Below are positions 6,560-13,185 of a stretch of 19,030 nt of DNA, piece after piece; the first letter of the stretch is position 1; the number at the start of each line of letters is the position of its first letter. This DNA comes from Bacillota bacterium (GTDB lineage Bacteria > Bacillota > Clostridia > Christensenellales > Aristaeellaceae): positions 1-19,030 of the forward strand of contig JAEZHM010000143.1 of NCBI GenBank assembly GCA_023416585.1. The letters are read 5' to 3'. A model generated the notes under the pieces. That model had not been told where the DNA came from and searched no databases. It was given only the letters and a program-made list of their open reading frames with translations. Position numbers and translations under genes: made by a program.

Positions 6560-7780
6560 TTATGCAAAACAATCCAACAAAATATTCCCTTGAGCGGAAG
6601 GCATACTATAGCCCAGTGCACGCATTAGTGTGGGAGCTATATCCTCCATACGGGCCTTGGAAAGGATCCCTCCTTTCCTGATGCCGGGACCCTTTAAAAC
6701 AAACAGGCATTGGGCGGCAGGATGAGAGGGGCCGAAACCATGGGTTGCTTTTACACGCTTTTCCATAGCAAGGTCATCCACAAATGCCACATCCAGCGCC
6801 GCTTCCACCGCCAGTAGGATTCCCTTTCCTGCTCCCATACTCAAAAGCTCCTGATTGTTATATACCCTGGAAATGCCAAGGTTATTCTTGTTTTCCTCCA
6901 AAAACATGCACACGCGCTCCATATTGTCTGCCCCGTCGCCCATGAAATGAATGTATGCACCCATGCCGGTGGATTGAGCACGGCAAATGTTCCCTAACTC
7001 AGCTTTTTTCAGCGCCTCATTCAGTGATATGGGACGGCTCACATCTACAAGGCCATGATCGCTGACAAGGGCCACCACAGTATCCTGGCCAAGGCGCTGC
7101 CGGTCCAGTGCGGTTAGAAGCCTTCCCACCCGTAGGTCCAACCTTCTGATGGATTCCTGAGCCTCCTGACTTTCAGCGCCATACAGGTGCCGCATTTCAT
7201 CACAATCCACCAGGTGAATGCTCAAAAAGTCCGGTGGGAAGCGTGAGAGAAGCAGCTTTTCCGCCAGCAGTGTAGCATAGTCGTCCAGATCCGGCTGATG
7301 AATGCTCTTGCGCCGTCTGCCGTAGCGTGCTTCCATAGCCAATATCCACAAAGCGTTGCCATAGCGCAGCATTTTCAGCGTTTGGTTTTCTCCGGGCAGT
7401 GCAAGCACCTCCGGGAAATTCCAATGGATATAAGGGCTCTTGCCTGTTATGGGCCAAAGAATGGAAGCCGTTTTCCCTCCCTTTTCATAGATGAGCTGAT
7501 GCAAGGTGGGCCGCTTGATTTGCGACGCCTCCCAATACCAGGGCCTGCTTAATGGCGTAAGATTCGGGGAGAAAGGCTGGTTATGGGCGATACCGTGCGA
7601 ATCTGGCCGGCAACCCGTGAGAATGGTGGAGTGCACGGGATAGGTAAGAGCGGGATAGATGGTTTGAACATTTGCGCAGGAAACACCGGAGCGGATCATG
7701 GGCCCAATGTAAGGCAAGCTCTCAAGCTTAGAAAAATCCTTTTCCCACAACCCGTCCAGGGAAATGAGCAAAAGGCGCAT
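6560..7780 (-). CDS. Alkaline-phosphatase-superfamily type I phosphodiesterase / nucleotide pyrophosphatase-like enzyme
   Basis: 406 residues, close to the length of PF01663 enzymes. Metal and catalytic positions are visible: Asp9 (SLDGL), the Thr46 nucleophile in YPALTYPVHSTILTG, Asp192 or Asp194 with His198 (VDCDEMRHLYG), Asp241-His242 (SDHG) and His347 (HGFGPSHP). These are the two-zinc ligands and nucleophile of nucleotide pyrophosphatase/phosphodiesterase enzymes. There is no signal peptide, so it is probably cytoplasmic. The substrate is unknown: phosphodiesters, nucleotides or phosphonate-type esters. The ATG at 7780 has AAGGAA about 8 bases upstream. It follows the PHP phosphatase gene by 30 bases on the same strand, so co-transcription is likely. 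Superfamily is firm; specific reaction is not. Confidence 0.85.
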   Translation of the reverse strand: MRLLLISLDGLWEKDFSKLESLPYIGPMIRSGVSCANVQTIYPALTYPVHSTILTGCRPDSHGIAHNQPFSPNLTPLSRPWYWEASQIKRPTLHQLIYEKGGKTASILWPITGKSPYIHWNFPEVLALPGENQTLKMLRYGNALWILAMEARYGRRRKSIHQPDLDDYATLLAEKLLLSRFPPDFLSIHLVDCDEMRHLYGAESQEAQESIRRLDLRVGRLLTALDRQRLGQDTVVALVSDHGLVDVSRPISLNEALKKAELGNICRAQSTGMGAYIHFMGDGADNMERVCMFLEENKNNLGISRVYNNQELLSMGAGKGILLAVEAALDVAFVDDLAMEKRVKATHGFGPSHPAAQCLFVLKGPGIRKGGILSKARMEDIAPTLMRALGYSMPSAQGNILLDCFA

Positions 7781-7810
7781 GATGAAATTCCTTCTTCCCT
7801 ATAAGGTCGG

Positions 7811-8626
7811 TCAGATTGGATATGCTCGGCTCTTTCGTTGTTCAAAGGAAAGCTGCCAGCGGGCCCCACAACTTTTTGCTATTTCCTTGGCCTGCTGAAC
7901 ATGCAGATAGATGTGCTCGATCTTGTGGGCATCCGAGCCGAAGGTAAAAAACTCCCCTCCAAGCTCCAAAAAGCGGCGGATGATGTCCGCACCCGGGATG
8001 GGGCTGTCTGTTTCCCGCAGGCCCGAAGCATTGATTTCAAGGGCCTTCCCGTTTTCAGCCAAGGCTTTCAGTAATGTATCCAGCGCATCCGGCGCATGAT
8101 AGTGCCTCATGGGCCTTACTTCCGGCGGATAAGGCGCAAACTTGCCCACATATCCCAAATGGGCGATAGCGTCGTAATCTGGAAAGTGAAGTATGCTTTC
8201 CACCCGTTGTTCCACATAACGCCTGTACGCATGTTCCTGGGTTTTACCTTCAAAAAAATCAAGATGATAAGGGTCCATATTGTCCACCAGGTGAAGTGAA
8301 AGAAGGTGGAAATCCAAGGGGAGCGCTTTAAGCGTGGCTGCAATTTCCTCCCGGTAAGGCGCGTTGTCGCCAATCTCAATCCCCTGGCGGATGATAAGAG
8401 ACGGATACTTATCCCGAACAGCTGACAAATCACGTAGCCAGTCGGCAAAGACAGGCGGCTTATCCACCCCGGGATCCGGATGATGTGGGTCAAAATGATC
8501 TGTGATACAAATCTCATCAAGGCCAAGGGCAATAGCTTTTCGGCAAATTTCATCCAACGTTTGTTGTCCGTCTATGGAGTGGGTGCTATGCAGATGGTAG
8601 TCCATTTTTTTTGATTGTGCAGTCAT
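7811..8626 (-). CDS. hisJ: PHP-family phosphatase, histidinol-phosphatase (HisJ/HisK) type
   Basis: 271 residues, close to the roughly 270 of Bacillus HisJ. Trinuclear metal ligands of the PHP fold are present: His11 and His13 (DYHLHS), Asp43-His44 (ITDHFD), Glu84 (GIEIG), His112 (LHLVD), His156 (IAHLGY), and Asp232 with His234 (GSDAH). The family removes phosphate from L-histidinol phosphate, the penultimate step of histidine synthesis. No other his gene is in the window, so a different small phosphoester is possible. The ATG at 8626 is chosen over the in-frame ATG at 8641: GGAAAGG (8633-8639) lies 6 bases before it and overlaps the upstream ATG, which lacks any RBS. It is followed by the phosphodiesterase gene and preceded, 57 bases away, by the DMP19-like gene. 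Confidence 0.8.
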   Translation of the reverse strand: MTAQSKKMDYHLHSTHSIDGQQTLDEICRKAIALGLDEICITDHFDPHHPDPGVDKPPVFADWLRDLSAVRDKYPSLIIRQGIEIGDNAPYREEIAATLKALPLDFHLLSLHLVDNMDPYHLDFFEGKTQEHAYRRYVEQRVESILHFPDYDAIAHLGYVGKFAPYPPEVRPMRHYHAPDALDTLLKALAENGKALEINASGLRETDSPIPGADIIRRFLELGGEFFTFGSDAHKIEHIYLHVQQAKEIAKSCGARWQLSFEQRKSRAYPI

Positions 8627-8683
8627 CTTTTGCCTTTCCATAAGTTCGCTAAATTGATATTCAGGTACAGTGTATTCTCCATT

Positions 8684-9142
8684 TCAATCATCTAACCGGA
8701 TGAAGTCCTCAGGATGGCTCCGAATACGCTGCGCAACATCCCTGACCAATACAGGGATCATCTTACGGTAAATTTCATCTATGCCCTCCGTTATTGCCTC
8801 GTCCAAACGGCCTTCCGCTCTGCGGGCAAAACCTTTCTCCATCTTCCCAATGAGGTCAATCATTCCTTCAGCCTCAAAGTAGCGCATGCCCGACCTCAGT
8901 GCCGGCCAAATATCCATCTGATCCGCCAAATAGGCGATATGATCATAGAATCCGTTTGTCCCATGTTCCATATGCCCATGAAGAACCTGAAACATGAACA
9001 ATGCCCGCTGCCCATCGCTGAGCTCCCCGAAGACCTTCAACTTTTCAAGCCCGCTTCTCCCACGGGCTTTCTCGATGAATGGTTCTACGCTAACCCAAAG
9101 CAGCCTTTCATCATCCAGTTCCATGAATTCCTGCCTTTTCAT
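8684..9142 (-). CDS. Small DMP19-like (DUF4375-like) protein of unknown function
   Basis: 152 residues from the ATG at 9142, which has GGGAG about 6 bases upstream. No enzyme motif is visible. The pattern L-x-x-x-QRALFMFQVLHGHMEHGTNGFYDHI, then a helical MRYFEAEGMIDLI stretch and a C-terminal YRKMI...RIRSHPEDF, resembles the DMP19/DUF4375 family, where NGGF-type motifs are conserved; here that motif reads TNGF. The role of that family is poorly known. The open frame continues upstream to 9244, but that part (RRGCERQQSSAMTEL) is translated repeat sequence and is excluded. The protein is soluble, rich in charged helices. It lies between the 3'-end repeat of addA and the hisJ-like gene and may be transcribed with either. 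Confidence 0.7.
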   Translation of the reverse strand: MKRQEFMELDDERLLWVSVEPFIEKARGRSGLEKLKVFGELSDGQRALFMFQVLHGHMEHGTNGFYDHIAYLADQMDIWPALRSGMRYFEAEGMIDLIGKMEKGFARRAEGRLDEAITEGIDEIYRKMIPVLVRDVAQRIRSHPEDFIRLDD

Positions 9143-9165
9143 AAACTCTCCCTTTCTTCCCCGAT

Positions 9166-9366
9166 ATGGGGATTCCAAAGAGATATTTTCTGCAAGCTCA
9201 GTCATCGCGCTGCTTTGCTGCCGCTCGCAACCCCGACGGCTCAATCAACGCGCTGCTTAGCTGTTCCCATCTGGCTCAATAGTCGCATTGCATCGCTGCC
9301 GCTTGCACTGCTCCGTTTCGCCAGCCTTCTTCACCCCTCCCTTATCCGCCACTGGCGGGGGTAGGG
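9166..9366 (-). repeat. GC-rich dispersed repeat, copy A (3' end of addA)
   Basis: About 200 bases, read on the minus strand from CCCTACCCCCGCCAG (9366-9352) through the palindrome CCGCCAGTGGCGGAT (9358-9344) and several degenerate units ending in GATTGAGCC (9291-9273 and on) to CTTTGGAATCCCCAT (9180-9166). The same landmarks in the same order occur in copy B at 15677-16012 on the other strand. It supplies the last residues and the TAA stop of addA. Confidence 0.85.
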
Positions 9367-12300
9367 TTACGGAGCCCCTGAGCACTGCGCAGGAGGAATA
9401 TCACATCCTCCTTCACGGGGATACCTGTAATCTCCTCCAATGCCCTTCGGTAAAGCTGCAATTGTGGAGCATAGCGTTCAAATACGGCCTGCTCATCCTG
9501 TACATAATCTGTTTTGTAGTCAATGAGCACCCAGGCGCCATCCTCCATAAAACAGCAATCAATTACGCCCTGTACAAGCATCAAAGGCTCCCGGTTCAGG
9601 CACAGGTTGAAAGCCCACTCCCGATGGACTTTTTCCGACTGCAAAAGCCTTTGACCCCAGCTGCTTTCAAAAAATTGTTGTATCCAGTCCACATACAGCC
9701 CATCCCGTTGGTCGGAAGTGAGCAGGCCCTTCAGTTTTAGCTGATCCAATCCGTCGCTTATAGCAAGTCGAAGCGCTTCTCCATGCTGATCTTTCAATGG
9801 TGAAAGGAGTAGGCAGCCCAGCGCCTTATGGGTAGCTGTGCCCAGATCCGCCGGGCTGACCGCCTTACTTTCCAGAAAGCCTGGCCTGGCAGGAAGAGGA
9901 GAAAGCCTGAGCGGCAGCGCTATCTCTTCCGGACGTGCCTTGATTTCAGGCGTTTCCTCGCCTTCAACCGGCAGAAAACCAGGCAAAAGACGCTGCTTAC
10001 AGAGGGAGGTGACAGAGGTTTTTAGCGGCAGTCTTGATATTTCTGCTGCAGGCATGAAGGAGAGCCGCCTTAATATTTCAGGAGGAACAGGCCGGTCATC
10101 CTGCTTCAATAAACAGGTTACATGGGTGTGGATATTTTCCTTTTTTTCCACACCGTTTCCCTCTGATTCTCTCCAAACACTGATGTTCCAAGGCGTGCAC
10201 TCTTGTGGAAAACCTGTGGAAGATGTGTATTTCTTCCCTGTTTCTGATCCGGATTCCTGCTTACCTGTGGAAAAATCGTCATTCCATATGCGTAATGCAT
10301 CCGCTTCCGGCAGGTTATAGGCTGCCTGCACGATCCAGTCAAGCATGCTTCCAGCCTGCCAAACCCGATAGGAACCAGGAGCCATGGCCCATTTCCGTGT
10401 GGGATCCTTTCCCGAGGCTGTCCCTATCATAATGAGCCTTTCCCGCGCCCTGGTCATTGCTACATACAAAAGCCGCGCGCGTTCCGCCTTTTCCTCACCC
10501 ATGATCTTAAGTGCAATGGACTTTTCCGCCAGCGTCCTTATCCTGATCCTTTCTTCCGGATAGACGCAGGGAATACCAAGCCCCAGCTCCCGGTGGATTT
10601 TGATAGGCGATGCATGGCCGGATACATGCATTTTCCCGCCAAGCTCCATAACCACTACAGCCGGAAACTCCAGGCCCTTGCTTTTGTGGATGGTCATGAT
10701 GCGGACCACATCCTCCGTTTCCCCAAGCACCTTGGCCGTTGAGGCATCACCAGACTTCTTTAGATTTTCACCATGCATCAAAAAGCCGTGCAAGCCGTCG
10801 CCTTGTGACTGCTCATACGATGACGCACGTTCGCATAAAAGGCGAAGATTTGCCTGCCGCGCCTCTCCGGCCGGCAAAGCGCCTGACCTTGTATATATAC
10901 CCGTTTGAGACAACAATTGCCACATCATCTTGTCCAAAGGCAGGCTTCTGGACAAAAATCGCCAATTTTCCAGCTTTTCCGCGACAGAAGCACACAGTTT
11001 GCTCAGCGGGCCGCTTTGACCGGCACAGTGGAAGAAGGCAGCATGAAACGGGACATCCCTTCCCGGGAGTGAAAGCCTGATCATGGCCAGCGTTTCCTCA
11101 TCCAATGAAAAGCAAGGGCTGCGCAGCGTGGTAAGCAGCGGTATGTCCTGAAGAGGGTTGTCCAGCACCTGCAAAAGCGCCATCATGGTGGAAATCTCCG
11201 GAAGGCCGAAGTATTCCTCGTCTGCCTCGGAATATACGGGAATACCTTCCTTTGCAAAGACTTCCGCCACAAGATGGGCCGTATTTTTCGCTTTAGGCAA
11301 CAACACCGCAATATCACGCCATCGGAAGGCGCGCAGCTGTCTTGTTTCCTTATCCATAAACTGCTGGCCCAGAAGCTTACGTATACATGCGGCAGCCCTG
11401 TATGCTTCCCTCTCCGCACGGGTTGGCGTTTCTTCTCCGTCGTCCTCTTCCGCCTCAACTTCCTCAGGCGGCCGAAGCACATGCAATTCCACAGGCAAAT
11501 CATTACCGGCTTCCCGGCCCTGTATCAACCGTGACTCTTTGTCATAATTGATCTCCGTCACGTCCTCCCGCATGACGCTTTCAAATACCTGGTTCACAGC
11601 GTCTATCACCGGCCTTGCGCAGCGAAAATTCTCCTGCAGGCTGATACGTCGGAAGGATGCACCCTCTTCAGAAGATGCCTCACTGGATTTATGCAAAAAA
11701 AGCATGGGATCGGCCAAACGGAACCGGTATATGCTCTGCTTGACATCTCCTACGAGAAATAGGCCTTTTCCCCCATGCACCGCCTGCAATATGGCTTCCT
11801 GAATGCCGGAGATATCCTGATACTCGTCGATGAATACAGCATCAAACCGATTGCGCACAGCTTCCCGTAATTCAGGCCTCTTAAGAACGGTAAGGGTTTT
11901 ATGCTCCAGGTCATGAAAATCGTATACGTTCTTTTCCCGCTTATATCCTTCGTACCGTTTATACAACTTTCGTGTGAGCCGCATCAAAGCCCTTTGCGCG
12001 GGCTTTGTATGAACAATATCCCTTGCAGCCTGGGCAATATCGCGCGGCGCACTCTCCATGATTTTGGAGATTCCGTCCCTGATCTTTGTACGCTGATTCT
12101 TTAAAACTTCCCCCCATGCCATGGTCTCCGGACTTTTTTTGCGCATGGCAGGAAAACGGGAAAAATTCCGCTGCTCCCAGGCATTTCTCAAAGTATCCGC
12201 AGATTCATTGGCAGCGTTTACAAACTGCTCAATTTGACATATATCCGACTTTATGATTTCCTCATACGCAGGATCTGCAAAAGGATCATCCATCAAGGCA

Positions 12301-12968
12301 ATCAATGCATTTGCCGCGTCCAGGCTGCCTTCCAGCTGAAGCTTCATACTCTTCAAAAGCTGTGTGGTCCAAGGATGTCTATTGATTTCTTCTTCATTTG
12401 GAAAATCCGCCATTCGCTGATGCAGCCAGCGCCAGGGCTCCGGCAGTGACATCAAAAAACGGTACAAGTCATCCGTCATTTCCTTGATATCTTCATCATC
12501 AAACTGCTCTGACAGTTCCAGAAACCCCGGTTTGCCTTCCTCATGCGCCGCCAAAAGCACATTATCAAGCGCCTGATGGTAGATAGCATCCTGCTCTCCG
12601 CCTTCAATCAGCCTGGCTGTCGGGTCCAACCCGGCGGTTTGAAAATGCTCTCTTATCACCTGTCCGCAAAACACATGCAACGTACTGATAGAAGCCCGGT
12701 CCACTTTCAGCGCTTGTTCCCGAAGCGATTCCTGCGTATCCGCCGCTTCATTCAGTGCCTTCAGAATGCGTTCCCGCATTTCAGCCGCCGCTGCCCGTGT
12801 AAATGTAACCACAAGCATACGCCCGACATCCAGACCATCCCTTTTGATCAGCGACAGGATGCGTTCCACCAGCACGGCTGTTTTTCCTGAACCTGCGGCC
12901 GCGCTCACCAAAAGCATATCATTTCGCGCTTCGATCGCCTCACGCTGCGCATTCGTCCAATTGGGCAT
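9342..12968 (-). CDS. addA: ATP-dependent helicase/nuclease subunit A (AddA)
   Basis: 1208 residues (Bacillus AddA about 1230). It is the UvrD/Rep superfamily 1 helicase-nuclease subunit of AddAB, which processes double-strand ends for RecA-dependent repair. Visible motifs: Walker A AAAGSGKT (23-30), Walker B DEYQD (381-385), VGDVKQSIYRFR (motif III), LQENFRC (motif IV), TIHKSKGLEF (motif V), YVAMTRARERL (motif VI), and the C-terminal RecB-type nuclease with GVIDCC and IDYKTD (Asp1150, Lys1152). The ATG at 12968 is chosen because AAAGGAGG lies 7 bases upstream; in-frame extension to 13112 would run through the promoter and both parS sites. addB, normally directly upstream of addA, is absent. 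The final residues NPTPASGG and the stop are read from repeat copy A. Confidence 0.95.
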   Translation of the reverse strand: MPNWTNAQREAIEARNDMLLVSAAAGSGKTAVLVERILSLIKRDGLDVGRMLVVTFTRAAAAEMRERILKALNEAADTQESLREQALKVDRASISTLHVFCGQVIREHFQTAGLDPTARLIEGGEQDAIYHQALDNVLLAAHEEGKPGFLELSEQFDDEDIKEMTDDLYRFLMSLPEPWRWLHQRMADFPNEEEINRHPWTTQLLKSMKLQLEGSLDAANALIALMDDPFADPAYEEIIKSDICQIEQFVNAANESADTLRNAWEQRNFSRFPAMRKKSPETMAWGEVLKNQRTKIRDGISKIMESAPRDIAQAARDIVHTKPAQRALMRLTRKLYKRYEGYKREKNVYDFHDLEHKTLTVLKRPELREAVRNRFDAVFIDEYQDISGIQEAILQAVHGGKGLFLVGDVKQSIYRFRLADPMLFLHKSSEASSEEGASFRRISLQENFRCARPVIDAVNQVFESVMREDVTEINYDKESRLIQGREAGNDLPVELHVLRPPEEVEAEEDDGEETPTRAEREAYRAAACIRKLLGQQFMDKETRQLRAFRWRDIAVLLPKAKNTAHLVAEVFAKEGIPVYSEADEEYFGLPEISTMMALLQVLDNPLQDIPLLTTLRSPCFSLDEETLAMIRLSLPGRDVPFHAAFFHCAGQSGPLSKLCASVAEKLENWRFLSRSLPLDKMMWQLLSQTGIYTRSGALPAGEARQANLRLLCERASSYEQSQGDGLHGFLMHGENLKKSGDASTAKVLGETEDVVRIMTIHKSKGLEFPAVVVMELGGKMHVSGHASPIKIHRELGLGIPCVYPEERIRIRTLAEKSIALKIMGEEKAERARLLYVAMTRARERLIMIGTASGKDPTRKWAMAPGSYRVWQAGSMLDWIVQAAYNLPEADALRIWNDDFSTGKQESGSETGKKYTSSTGFPQECTPWNISVWRESEGNGVEKKENIHTHVTCLLKQDDRPVPPEILRRLSFMPAAEISRLPLKTSVTSLCKQRLLPGFLPVEGEETPEIKARPEEIALPLRLSPLPARPGFLESKAVSPADLGTATHKALGCLLLSPLKDQHGEALRLAISDGLDQLKLKGLLTSDQRDGLYVDWIQQFFESSWGQRLLQSEKVHREWAFNLCLNREPLMLVQGVIDCCFMEDGAWVLIDYKTDYVQDEQAVFERYAPQLQLYRRALEEITGIPVKEDVIFLLRSAQGLRNPTPASGG

Positions 12969-12994
12969 GGGAACGCCTCCTTTCCTTGTGGCAT

Positions 12995-13023
12995 ATTGTA
13001 CAGTAATGGGGAAGCGTTGTAAA
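12995..13023 (-). promoter_or_regulatory. SigA-type promoter of addA
   Basis: Minus strand: -35 TTTACA (13023-13018), 17-base spacer, -10 TACAAT (13000-12995), each matching 5 of 6 consensus bases. The start would be near 12988, about 20 bases before the ATG at 12968. The -35 lies 9 bases from parS site 1. Confidence 0.75.
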
Positions 13024-13032
13024 CTACACCGA

Positions 13033-13048
13033 TGTTTCACGTGAAACA
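13033..13048. promoter_or_regulatory. parS: parS site 1 (ParB/Spo0J binding), perfect palindrome
   Basis: TGTTTCACGTGAAACA is a perfect 16-bp palindrome (18 bp with flanking A/T) and matches the bacterial chromosomal parS consensus. It is intergenic, between the divergent addA and glgP promoters. In Bacillota, ParB loads here and spreads to organise origin segregation and recruit SMC. Confidence 0.93.
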
Positions 13049-13073
13049 TTCCGGTCTCGCCCTTCCCCTTTAA

Positions 13074-13089
13074 TGTTTCACGTGGAACA
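13074..13089. promoter_or_regulatory. parS: parS site 2 (ParB/Spo0J binding)
   Basis: TGTTTCACGTGGAACA differs from site 1 by one base, and its right half matches the Bacillus TGTTCCACGTGGAACA form. Its centre is 41 bases from that of site 1, about four helical turns, placing both sites on roughly the same DNA face. It ends 22 bases before the -35 of glgP. Confidence 0.92.
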
Positions 13090-13111
13090 TATTGCCGCAG
13101 CGCCAGTTTCA

Positions 13112-13140
13112 TTGAACTGTATACTTTTATATGATAAAAT
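13112..13140 (+). promoter_or_regulatory. Extended -10 SigA promoter of glgP
   Basis: -35 TTGAAC (13112-13117), 17-base spacer, TGA then -10 TAAAAT (13135-13140, 5 of 6), an extended -10. The predicted start near 13147 leaves a leader of about 39 bases to the ATG at 13186 and makes the upstream ATG at 13159 unlikely. Confidence 0.7.
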
Positions 13141-13185
13141 GAATACGGTTCTCGAATTATGTATTATAAAGGCGGGCGACGATTT

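Noticed and set aside
9143..9244. N-terminal extension of the DMP19-like protein
   Set aside because: The extension is repeat copy A in translation, and a good RBS supports the start at 9142.
12969..13112. 48-residue N-terminal extension of AddA
   Set aside because: It reads through the addA promoter and both parS sites (the FHVKH peptide is parS translated), and a strong RBS marks the ATG at 12968.
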